Assembly: GCF_031143425.1 (NCBI RefSeq)
Contig: NC_090444.1
Span: forward strand, 1,347,638,323-1,347,702,322
Length of the DNA stretch: 64,000 nucleotides
Direction of reading: 5' to 3'
Source of the DNA: Pleurodeles waltl
Lineage: Eukaryota > Chordata > Amphibia > Caudata > Salamandridae
In this document: one piece after another, positions 10,970-21,137 of the stretch
How positions within the stretch are numbered: the stretch's first letter is position 1
Layout of the letters: every line of letters starts with the position of its first letter
Notes under the pieces: generated by a model
What the model was told of the DNA's origin: nothing
The model's database searches: none
Seen by the model: the letters and a program-made list of their open reading frames with translations, nothing else
Translations under genes and position numbers: made by a program

Positions 10970-13900
10970 AGGCATAGCTCTCACTTCCAGTACTGTTTTT
11001 TATTTCGTTTGAGTGGACAACATAGCACGAAACCAAAGTATGAAAAGAGCCTGAACCAAGACCTCATTATCATCAAAAAGGTACCCTCATCATGACTCAA
11101 GTCGCTATCCCTATCAGGGTCGGATTGGGACAGAAAATAGGATTGGGCAGCAATCTAAAAGTGCCCCCCATCAGGGAATCAGGTAGCTAATTGGGACAGT
11201 GTTTGACTTGAAAAGACCTTGTACATGTGTTTTGCAAGGTATGGACCACTGTATGTTATGTTAGCTTGCTGCAGACAATTATTTTGGTAATATCAGGGGA
11301 ATCAACAGAAACAACGGCCCACCAGATCATCTACCAGGCCTACAAAGAGCCACAAATAGTCTCACACACTGTCCTTTAAGACCAGCTCCTCAGTCAATGC
11401 CTCATTGCCCTATAGGCCAGTCCGACCATGCCCTCATTGATTGTTCTGGGCACTTCCAGATTTTTTTCACAATCTGATCAAGGTGCACTAGTTAAATATA
11501 TATATAAACCAATGACTAGAAATATAGAACATTTAGAAGTAAACAGGCTACTAACCTTTGCCTTTCACATCGTACAGCACTTCACTATTCTTTGGCTAAG
11601 GTTTGCATTATACAAATACCACAAACAGACACTCACTGTAAATTGTAATCAATTAATGATGCCCCACTCAATCCTTATACAGAAATGTTTGCTCTTGGCG
11701 ATACTAGTTTTGGCCATCTTTGCATCAAATGCAAATCATCGGTTTCATTCTGGACTGAAAGCTGCAACTCGACGTTCATATTAAAACAATTATGAAAGGA
11801 GATCTAACTGTGAATCTCAAAAGTAGTGAAACAAATTCCATCCACGAATTTGATCGCCTTATGATCATCTGGTCTTGATTTTGTCAAGACATGGGTACAG
11901 TAAAGCTATTCTGGGAGGCCTTGAGACAAACCACAAGGCACAAATGAAAACTGTACAGTATGAGGGAGCCAGATGACCTCAGACACACACGACTTCCGCC
12001 CTATTGCACTGGTTCCATAGTAAAGCCAAGTGCATGATCGAATGGCATATTTAACATATAAACAGCTCAGCACCCCAGATACCTAACATATAAAGCATCT
12101 TTAGCTGGAGAAACTTGAGATTTGTGCTTACTGAAGTTCAAGAGACATTTAGCATTTTCACAAGCCTTTTAGAGAATTGACCAGAGAATCTGCGACTCAC
12201 TCCTATGAATGCTGTGCTATTCCTCTTTTCGTTTTTATAAAGAACAGAAATCTTCTTCTTCTAGGACTGTGTTACAGAGAAGGTCAAGCTGAAACTTTCA
12301 AACTTGCCCATTCTGACCTGCCAGAGTGACAACTCAGTACATAGTCTAGACATATTCTAGAAGCAACTCTTTGTACTGCACTCATGAACTCTTTCCTTAC
12401 TCCATACTCTGGAATCCAATTTACTGCACACCTGCCCTCCCACTTGTTGAGACAAGCATTCCTAAAACAGGTCAAAACATTACATGCTTTTTCTCACCCT
12501 TCATCAACAACCTCGATTGTCTAGACCTAGTAGTTGCCACCTTCTTTGTTGTCAGTGAAAATTGAGGTCTCTTTTCAAACCTGTTTCAATATGCTCCATC
12601 TTATTCTAACCTTCTATTGCTATCGGTATCGTACCAGTCATGTGTGCAGTGCTGAAAACCTGGAGTTGTGAAGATTACTCCTCATGATCCTAAACTGGAA
12701 AGTTATAGGCTTCCTTCCCGACTGTTGTCTCTCTCCCCAGAAATATACTATAGAAAGATGCTCCTCTGTATCCCCTCAGCCTCCTTTCATCCACTTAATA
12801 TTGTTCTCACAGCTCAGGTAACCCTAAGCCAGCCCAGAGTTACTAGAACTGACAGAGTATCATAGACTCCATTTCCACATCTCGCACTCTCCTAACGCAA
12901 GAATAAATTAGCCTTAATTGATACCCCTCCTATGAGGTATCCTCTCTCCCCTGCCTAGGTGATATGTTGAGATGATTTCATATCTAAGGACCAAAGGCTC
13001 CCTTCCACCTATTTAACTCCCATGACTATACTCTTAATGGGCTGATTTTACATGTATGAATTCTAGCTAGTATTTTTGTCCCACCAAAAATGAGGGCCTA
13101 CATATGCACCATTCTTTTCAACAACAAACATATATACTGTTCTCTTCTTTCTGTCGAATCATAGGAACATGAAACCCAGGGAGCAAAGATGAAAATCTAT
13201 TATCAGCCCAAATTCCACATTTCCCTGGCGATAGCTCATTTGAGTGGAATTTGGACTCTCTGTATCATTCCTTGACGATTTCATATTATTTCTGAATTTG
13301 TACTCAGAGTTTTCTGTATGGTACCTACCTGGGCTATCAAGATGCTCCTATGAATGATGCTCAGCAGTAGAAAATTCGGGTAACACAGGACCATATTTAG
13401 GTTTTGGAGGATCCGGCGCATCTGTCCAAAAATATTCTGTCCGCCCTATTTAGAGTGCATGGTCTCTTTGCAATCTCCAAACAAGGTGGACAGAGCATCT
13501 GCCGCTTTTCAGTCAAAGTCCTGCAGCTGCCAAACACTAACTAAGGCCACTTGTCACTAGACTTTTTCTGTGCAGAATTACAACCACTTCGGAAAATTAG
13601 CCGTAGATTTAATGATAATAGAGCCCATCTTCCAGATATTATAGGAATTGTTTCACCCGCCTTCCTTAAACACAGATGACCGAGATAATGACCGGCACGA
13701 TGAATGCGTCGGCACTGATTTCCTAAATGATCAACCCCATTCTAAATCCAGCAGATGTGGCTACCAATAATAGCAAAACAACTGAAGACCTTTCTACTTT
13801 ACTGTCATACTTTCATTTGGATGGAACCATTTCCAAATGAATGCTCTTTATCTGATCGTAGCTAAGCTTTTGTAGTGCACTTTATTTCAAACTACACAGA

Positions 13901-13974
13901 AGTACAGAATCTCCTTCAGATATTTTCAATAAGGATATTCTAGCTATTATAATAAGAAAAATATCTATCAAGAC
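10970..13974. other. Non-coding DNA, nothing recognised
   Basis: About 3 kb without convincing ORFs, element ends or RNA genes. The short frame at 11428-11784 shows no family features. No beginning of an older related LTR is visible on this left side of the following element, although one is present on its right side. Confidence 0.5.
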
Positions 13975-16075
13975 TGTTGGACCTGGCTTTTTGACAGGGT
14001 CATCCCCAAACTTTTTACCTTCCTCCTTCTCTTTTTCTGACCTCATTTTTGCTGGCTTTTAGACTCTGCACACTTTACCACTGCTAACCAGTGCTAAAGG
14101 CATATGCTCTCTCCCTTTTTAAACATGGTAACTTTGGATCATACCTGATTGGACTATTTAATTTACTTATAAGTCCCTAGTAATGTGCACTATATGTGCC
14201 TAGGGCCTGTAGATTAAATGCTACTAGTGGGCCTGCAGCACTGGTTGTGCCACCCACTTAAGCAGCCCCCTTAACCTTGTCTCAGGCCTGCCATTGCAAG
14301 GCCTGTGTGTGCAGTTTCACTGCCACTTCGACTTGGCATTTGAAAGTACTTGCCAAGCCTAGAACTCCCCTTTTTCTACATATAAGTCACCCCTAATGTG
14401 TGCCCTAGGTAACCCCTAGAGCAGGGTGCTGTGTGGGTAAAAGGCAGGACATATACCTGTGTAGTTATATGCCCAGGTAGTGTAAAACTCCTAAATTCGT
14501 TTTTACACTACTGTGAGGCCTGCTCCCTTCATAGGCTAACATTGGGGCTGCCCTCATACATTGTTGAAGTGGCAGCTGCTGATCTGAAAGGAGCAGGAAG
14601 GTCATATTTAGTATGGCCAGAATGATAATACAAAATGCTGGTGACTGGTGAAGTCGGATTTAATATTACTATTCTAGAAATGCCACTTTTAGAAAGTGAG
14701 CATTTCTTTGCACTTAAATCTTTCTGTGCCTTACAATCCACGTCTGGCTGGGCTTGGTTGACAGCTCCTTGTGCATTCACTCAGTCACACTCCAAACACA
14801 GGGTACTCAGCCTCACTTGCATACATCTGCATTTTGAATGGGTCTTCCTGGGCTGGGAGGGTGGAGGGCCTGCTCTCACACAAAGGACTGCCACACCCCC
14901 TACTGGGACCCTGGCAGACAGGATTGAACTGAAAGGGGACCTGGTGTACTTCTTAGCCACTCTTTGAAGTCTCCCCCACTTCAAAGGCACATTTGGGCAT
15001 AAAACAGGGCCTCTGCCCTACCTCATCAGACACTTGCTGGAGAAGAAACCTGAACCAGAAACTACATCCTGCCAAGAAGAACTGCCTGGCTGCTCAAAGG
15101 ACTCGCCTGTCTGCTTTCTACAAAGGACTGCTGCCTTGCTGTTGGCCTGCTGCCTTGCTGAACTCTTGTCTGGCTGTGAAAGTTCTCTCCAAGGGCTTGG
15201 ATAGAGCTTGCCTCCTGTTCCCTGAAGTCTCAGGACCAAAAAGACTTCTCTTTTTCACTTGGACGCTCCGTGCGGCGAAATTTTCGACGCACAGCTTGTT
15301 CCGCGGCGAGAAAAACGCCGCACACCGACGCTGATCGACGCGACGCCTTCGGGACGACCAGAACTTCGACGCACGGCTTTGCAAGGACAACGCCGCCCGA
15401 CCTCCAGAGGAGAAATCGACGCGACGCCTGCCGTGAGATCGAAATTTCGACGCGCAGCCCCGCAGCACGACGCGCAGCCGGAAAACAAGCAGGAAAATCC
15501 ACGCACAGACCCGGGACATCTGGTAATCCCCGCGATCCACAGAAAGAGACTGTCCGCGCGCCGGAAAACGACGCACGACTTCCCCGCGTGGAAAATAACG
15601 ACGCAAGTCCGTGTGTGCTGGGGAGAAATCGACGCACACACCATTTTTCCACGTATCTCTTCTCCTGCGGCCCTCTGAGGAGATTTTCCACTCCAAACCA
15701 GGTACTTTGTGCTTGAAAGAGACTTTGTTTGCTTTTCAAAGACTCAAGACACTTCATATCACTTTTCAGTGATATCTCTACAAATTCACATTGCAACTTT
15801 ATTCGTTTTGACCTACAATTATCCTGATAAATATTATATATTTTTTTAAACACTGTGTGGTGTATTTTTGTGGTGCTATATGGTGGTATTGTATGATTTA
15901 TTGCACAAATACTTTACACATTGCCTTCTAAGTTAAGCCTGACTGCTCGTGCCAAGCTACCAGAGGGTGGGCACAGGCTAATTTTGGATTGTGTGTGACT
16001 TACCCTGACTAGAGTGAGGGTTCTTGCTTTGACAGAGGGTAACCTGACTGCCAACCAAAAACCCCATTTCTAACA
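13975..16075 (+). repeat. 5' LTR of the Gmr1-like element
   Basis: This 2101-bp repeat starts TGTTGGACCTGG and ends CATTTCTAACA. Except for its first roughly 85 bp it is close to the 3' LTR throughout. It includes a CpG-rich segment at about 15270-15640 built of recurring GACGC/CGACGC phrases. The LTR should carry the element promoter and polyadenylation site; no specific signal is asserted. Antisense frames of 129-207 codons in the CpG-rich part recur in the other LTR copies but contain stops at different places. Confidence 0.92.
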
Positions 16076-16076
16076 T

Positions 16077-16094
16077 TGGTGATCAGCAGTGAGG
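16077..16094 (+). promoter_or_regulatory. Primer-binding site
   Basis: The sequence TGGTGATCAGCAGTGAG begins with TGG one base after the LTR end at 16075, where the 3' CCA of a tRNA primer pairs in LTR elements. The same phrase GATCAGCAGTGAGGATAGGAC is partly conserved next to the LTR end in the inverted relic at 28966. I cannot name the primer tRNA without a search. Confidence 0.7.
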
Positions 16095-16233
16095 ATAGGA
16101 CTTGTATTTGTGCAGTGACATACAGTAGCTAAGTATTTCACTACCTACCCACAGTTGAAGGTCAACTTGATTTTTATCTCTTTTGCAAATTCGTTTTTCC
16201 TAACAATTTTCAAAAACTAAATCCTCACTCAAC

Positions 16234-17496
16234 ATGTCTCTGACTGGGTCTCAAATAGGAGACTTTGACCTAGGCCTGTTGGATACATATACGGTCAAAC
16301 AGCTAAGAGGGTTCTGCAGGGCAATGAGGGTACCCACCCAAGGGGCCTCCAAAAAGGAGGACTTTCAAGTGGCGCTGAGGGCCTGGGCAGAAGCCCATTT
16401 AGAAGAGGATGATGAAGAAGAGGAGCCAGAAAATGGCCCCTCAGAGGATTTGTTGCTATCTGTGGATGATGTTACCACTGCAATTGTGCCCCCTTCCAGA
16501 CCAGGGAGCAGTGTCTCTGTGCAAAGCCTGACCGCAGAGGAAAGGAGAAAGGAAAGGGAGTTCCAATTGCAAATGGCAAAACTGAAAATTGAGGCTCAAC
16601 AAGAGGAAAGAAGGGCAGAGAGGGAAGCCAAGCAAGCTGAGGCTGAAAGAGCAGCCAAACAGATTCAAGATGAAGCTGAAAGGGCAGCCAAACAGGTGGA
16701 AGCTGAAAGAGCTTTGGCTGAAAAGAAACTATTATTGGCTCATGAACTGAGTCTCAAGGAGCTGGAGATCAAGGCAAGACAGTCTGAATCCAGCAATAAT
16801 GGTGGCAGCATACAGACAGGACCTGCTGGAGAAAAGAAGGTTCGTATACCCAAAAATGTGGTGCCGAGTTTTGTGGTGGGAGATGACATAGATAAATGGT
16901 TAGCTGCTTATGAAGTTGCACTAAGGGATCTTGAGGTTCCTGAAGGGCAATGGGGGGTAGCTATGTGGGGTTATGTACCGCCATTGGGGAGGGACACACT
17001 TCTCACATTGGATCAACCTGATCAAAACACACTTCAGAAAGCCACTTTACTTGCCAAGTTTGGGCTGACCCCTGAGGGATACCGTCAAAGGTTCAGGGAC
17101 AGCACCAAACAAACCACACAAACATGGGTAGATTTCTTTGACTTTTCCAGTAAGGCACTGAATGGATGGGTGCGGGGCAACAAAGTAGATAATTATAAAG
17201 GGCTATATGACTTGATTCTGAGAGAGCATATACTCAATGTTACCTATACAGAGTTGCGCCAGCACTTGGTAGATAGTAAGCTGACTGATCCCAGGAAGCT
17301 TGCTGAGGAGGCGGACATCTGGGTTAGCACCAGAGTGTCCAAAAAGGTACCTGGGGGGACTCCCACAAAGGTGGTCAGGGTTCCCAACAGAAGAAAGAGG
17401 GGGGAGATAAACTTACAGATAAGGAACTCTCAAGTCCCAGGGAGGGGGTGGCAACCATTCCTTCTCCAGATTTGGGAAAAAGCGAGGGACATATGA
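16234..17496 (+). pseudogene. gag: Gag with SCAN-like capsid region, frameshifted
   Basis: Gag forms the particle that packages the element RNA. The open frame runs 420 residues from an ATG about 160 bp after the LTR. Residues 1-60 look like a SAP-type helical module. Residues about 75-80 are very acidic. Residues 100-187 are a charged coiled coil rich in E, K, R, A and Q. Residues about 200-366 are the capsid; the helical segment at 274-366 (starting LAKFGLTPEGYRQRFRDS) resembles the SCAN domain, which is known to derive from Gmr1-like capsids. The frame is lost near the G6 run at 17399-17404, and the natural continuation, including the zinc knuckle, resumes in frame +2. Confidence 0.87.
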
Positions 17497-18172
17497 TAGG
17501 TCAGGGAAATCCAACCCCAAATGTATGGAGTGTTACCAGTATGGTCACTATAAAGGCGATCCCCAGTGCTCCAAAAGGGCACCGTCCACTACCGGACAGA
17601 CATCTGGGTTGACTAGTGTAGCGCTTGGGGGGGAGATGGACCCAGATAGCTTTGGGGAGCAGGTAGAGATTTCCCTAGTGTCCCTGGGAGAAAGAGAAAT
17701 GGTGCCCAAGGCCCACATGCCCCAAAATACTTCCAAGTACAGGCAGTGGGTCACCAATAATGGGCAGAAGGTGGAGGCTCTGCGTGACACAGGAGCCAGT
17801 ATGACTACTATCCAGAGTCAGCTGGTGTCAACAGAGCAGATAGTCCCTAATACATTCCACCAGGTCATAGTCGCTGCCAATCGTGAGAGTCACCTACCGG
17901 TGGCTCTGGTTCCCTTTGAGTGGGGGGGGGTCTCCGGTACTCTGAAAGTAGCTGTGAGTCCTGCCATGCCTGTAGATTGTCTGTTAGGCAATGATCTTGA
18001 GCACACTGCTTGGAAAGAAATAGAGCTCAGATCTCACCTGGAGATGTTAGGGTTACCTGAGTGGGTCTGCATGACCACAAGGTCCATGGCTGCCCGGGAA
18101 GGGAGTCAAGGGCATCTGGAGCCTGGAAAAATGGCCCAGACAGCCGCCAAAGAGGGGGGCCGGGGGTGCTAG
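17405..18172 (+). pseudogene. Gag zinc knuckle and aspartic protease
   Basis: This is the same polyprotein continued after the frameshift. A zinc knuckle at about 17516-17568 has the spacing C-X2-C-X4-H-X6-C; the usual retroviral spacing is C-X2-C-X4-H-X4-C. A retropepsin-type active site, DTGAS, is encoded from 17786. A later hydrophobic stretch, ending in DCLLGNDL at about 17974, fits the second half of the protease. The protease would cleave Gag-Pol. The frame stops at a TAG (18170-18172) directly before the integrase frame, which is in phase with it, so this is probably a nonsense mutation or a readthrough stop. Confidence 0.82.
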
Positions 18173-19369
18173 AAACCCGCCTCCAACGTTCCCACGGTGG
18201 TAGACGAGGTCCCTGAGGAAGAGGAGGCCCCTGAGCCTACCGGGGAGGACATAGCTGCCCTGGGTAACCTACCTGAACTTGCTGTCTGGCAAGTAGAGGG
18301 GGGGCCAACCAGGGAAGCATTCTGCAAGGCGCAGAGAGAATGCCCCACCCTTGAGGGTCTGAGGAAGCAGGCCACAGACCACGCAGCAGGTGACGCCTCT
18401 GGCGCTCACCATATTTACTGGGAGAATGATCTCCTTTACAGTGAGCGTAGGATTCCAGGTCCTGGGGCACACCGTGTGCTGGTGGTCCCCCAGTGTTACC
18501 GGAAATTCCTACTAGGCCTGGCTCACGACATTCCCCTGGCAGGACACCTGGGCCAAGACAAGACCTTTGACAGGCTTAACACCCACTTTCATTGGCCCAG
18601 AATGAGGAAAGCCTCAGATAACGTCTGCAGAGCTTGCCCCACCTGCCAGGCTAGTGGGAAGGCAGGGAAACGGCTTAAAGCTCCCCTGCTCCCACTCCCA
18701 GTCGTTGGCACCCCCTTTGAAAGGGTGGGCATCGACATTGTTGGTCCCTTGGACCCCAAAACTGCCTTGGGCAACAGGTTTATCCTGGTTTTGGTGGACC
18801 ATGCCACCTGCTATCCAGAAGCAATCCCTCTGAGAACAGTGACTGCAAAGGTGGTGACCAGAGCCCTGTTGGGAATATTTACCCATGTGGGATTCCCTAA
18901 GGAGGTCGTGTCTGACAGGGGCACAAACTTCATGTCTGCATATATGAAGACCCTGTGGGATGAGTGTGGGGTGACCTACCGGTTTACCACCCCTTATCAT
19001 CCTCAAACCAATGGGCTGGTTGAAAGATTCAACCAGACCCTGTAAGGCATGATTGGTGGCCTGACTGAGGCCATGAGGCGTAAGTGGGACGTCCTCTTAC
19101 CCTGCCTGTTGTTTGCTTATAGAGAGGTGCCCCAGAAAGGGGTGGGGTTCAGCCCCTTTGAGCTTCTCTATGGTCACCCTGTCAGGGGACCCCTAAGCAG
19201 CGTTAAGGAGGGCTGGGAGAGAGCTCCCCAGGCCCCTCCCCAGGATGTGGTCAGCTACATGCTGGCCCTCCGCAAACAAACCCAACGCTTCTGGAAGGAG
19301 GCCCAGAGTAACCTCGAGGCCAGTCAAGAGGTGATGAAGGAGTGGTACGACCAGAAGGCCACTAGTTGA
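18173..19369 (+). pseudogene. Integrase, two frames broken by one stop
   Basis: Integrase inserts the cDNA into the host genome. An HHCC zinc module is visible (HDIPLAGH, then CRACPTC, about 18526-18650). The DDE core follows: the aspartate in GIDIVGPL, the aspartate in SDRGTNF and the glutamate in PQTNGLVERFNQ. A TAA at 19043-19045 interrupts the frame just after the core. The frame continues in phase at 19049 with sequence ending near KEWYDQK. A frameshift at about 19362 moves the C-terminal GPF/Y-type module (DRWTGPFEI) into the next ORF. The position before reverse transcriptase is the diagnostic Gmr1 feature. Confidence 0.86.
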
Positions 19370-19394
19370 GTTCTCACCTGGAGACAAAGTTTGG

Positions 19395-21107
19395 GTGATG
19401 GAGCCAGTAGAGCCCAGGGCTCTCCAGGACCGCTGGACTGGCCCCTTTGAGATCAAGGAGCGTAAAGGGGAGGCCACTTACCTAGTGGACCTCAAGACCC
19501 CTAGGCAACCCCTAAGGGTCCTCCATCACAACCGGCTCAAACCTCACTTTGAGAGGTCTGAGGTCAGTATGCTCCTAGTCACCGATGATGGCATGGAAGA
19601 GGAGAGTGAACCTCTCCCCGACCTCCTCGCTGTCAAAGAAGGGGATGGGTCAGTGGGTGGTGTCATTCTCTCTGACTCCCTTACTCCAACCCAGAGAGGG
19701 GACTGCTATGAGCTGTTAGAGCAGTTCTCCCCCCTGTTCTCCCTTACACCTGGACTAACCCACCTCTGTGTGCATGACATTGACACAGGTGACAGTGCCC
19801 CTGTAAAAAACAAAATGTACAGTTTGTCAGATAAGGTGAAGGCCAGCATCAAGGAGGAGGTCTCCAAGATGTTGACTTTAGGGGTTATTGAGAAATCCAG
19901 TAGTCCCTGGGCCAGCCCTGTGGTATTGGTTCCCAAGGCTACTGCCCCCGGTGCGAAACCAGAAATCCGGTTCTGTGTGGACTACCGGGGTCTCAATTCA
20001 GTCACCCGGACTGATGCTCACCCCATCCCCCGAGCTGATGAGCTCGTTGACAGGCTAGGCACTGCCAAGTTCCTGAGTACGTTCGATCTTACTTCCGGGT
20101 ACTGGCAGATTGGCCTGACTGAGGGGGCTAAAGAAAGATCTGCTTTTTCCACCCCTGATGGCCATTACCAATTCCGGGTGATGCCATTTGGGCTGAAAAA
20201 TGCCCCCGCTACCTTCCAACGGTTTGTTAACGGGGTCCTAGCTGGTAAAGATGCCTTCTGTGCAGCTTACCTAGACGACATAGCTGTCTACAGTTCCAGC
20301 TGGGAGGAACACCTGCTCCACCTCAAGGAGGTGCTTCAGGCCCTGCAACAGGCAGGCCTGACTATCAAGGCTAGTAAGTGCCAGATTGGGCAGGGTTCCA
20401 TGGTGTACTTGGGACACCTAGTAGGTGGTGGAAGGGTGCAGCCGCTCCAGGCCAAGATTGAAACTATCAAGGCCTGGCAACCACCTAGAACACAGACTGA
20501 GGTGAGAGCCTTTTTGGGCCTCACTGGATACTACCGCAGGTTCGTCAAGGGCTATGGTACCATTGTGTCCCCCTTGACAGAACTCACTTCCAAGAAACAA
20601 CCTAGGTTGGTGAATTGGACAGAGGCCTGTCAGAAAGCCTTTGATTCTCTGAAGGAAGCCATGTGCACGGCCCCCGTGCTCAAGGCCCCTGACTACTCCC
20701 AGGAATGTATTGTTCAGACAGACGCTTCAGAGCATGGCATAGGGGCTGTTCTAGCACAGCTGAATGAGGAGGGCGCAGACCAACCAGTAGTCTTTATTAG
20801 CAGAAGACTATTACCACGGGAACAAAGGTGGAGTGCTATTGAGAGAGAAGCATTTGCTGTGGTCTGGGCACTGAAGAAGCTAAGACCCTACCTGTTTGGG
20901 ACTCACTTCCGGGTTCAGACAGACGACAGGGCCCTCAGATGGCTCATGCAGATGAGGGGTGAGAATCCAAAACTCTTGAGGTGGTCCATTTCCCTACAAG
21001 GGATGGACTTTACGGTGGAGCATCGCCCAGGGGTTGACCACACCAATGCTGATGGTCTCTCCAGATACTTCCGCCTTAGCGATGAGAGCTCCCAGGAGGT
21101 CGGGTAG
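19395..21107 (+). CDS. pol: Integrase tail, reverse transcriptase and RNase H
   Basis: This 570-codon open frame is part of pol. The first about 55 residues are the integrase C-terminus. The reverse transcriptase runs from about residue 135 to 345, with FCVDYRGLN, the PFGLKNAPATFQR block and the catalytic YLDD (about residue 292). RNase H follows from about residue 440, with QTDAS, an ERE-containing block and a final HTNADGLSR block. It copies the element RNA into DNA and removes the RNA strand. The open frame is intact, but upstream lesions separate it from gag. RNase H ends about 30 bp before the polypurine tract, so nothing follows it, in agreement with the integrase-first order. Confidence 0.9.
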   Translation: MMEPVEPRALQDRWTGPFEIKERKGEATYLVDLKTPRQPLRVLHHNRLKPHFERSEVSMLLVTDDGMEEESEPLPDLLAVKEGDGSVGGVILSDSLTPTQRGDCYELLEQFSPLFSLTPGLTHLCVHDIDTGDSAPVKNKMYSLSDKVKASIKEEVSKMLTLGVIEKSSSPWASPVVLVPKATAPGAKPEIRFCVDYRGLNSVTRTDAHPIPRADELVDRLGTAKFLSTFDLTSGYWQIGLTEGAKERSAFSTPDGHYQFRVMPFGLKNAPATFQRFVNGVLAGKDAFCAAYLDDIAVYSSSWEEHLLHLKEVLQALQQAGLTIKASKCQIGQGSMVYLGHLVGGGRVQPLQAKIETIKAWQPPRTQTEVRAFLGLTGYYRRFVKGYGTIVSPLTELTSKKQPRLVNWTEACQKAFDSLKEAMCTAPVLKAPDYSQECIVQTDASEHGIGAVLAQLNEEGADQPVVFISRRLLPREQRWSAIEREAFAVVWALKKLRPYLFGTHFRVQTDDRALRWLMQMRGENPKLLRWSISLQGMDFTVEHRPGVDHTNADGLSRYFRLSDESSQEVG

Positions 21108-21121
21108 CTCTCCCCACTTTC

Positions 21122-21137
21122 AGCTGGGGGGGACACA
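21122..21137 (+). promoter_or_regulatory. Polypurine tract
   Basis: A purine-rich tract with seven consecutive G (AGCTGGGGGGGACACA) immediately precedes the 3' LTR start. This is where plus-strand DNA synthesis of LTR elements begins. Confidence 0.7.

Noticed and set aside
11428..11784. Open frame of 118 codons
   Set aside because: No recognisable domain and no neighbours. The composition matches the surrounding non-coding DNA.
15118..15853. Antisense frames of 129-207 codons in the LTR, recurring at 22283-23036 and 10394-10835
   Set aside because: They lie in a CpG-rich LTR segment that has few stops by composition. The frames end differently in each copy and match no family.
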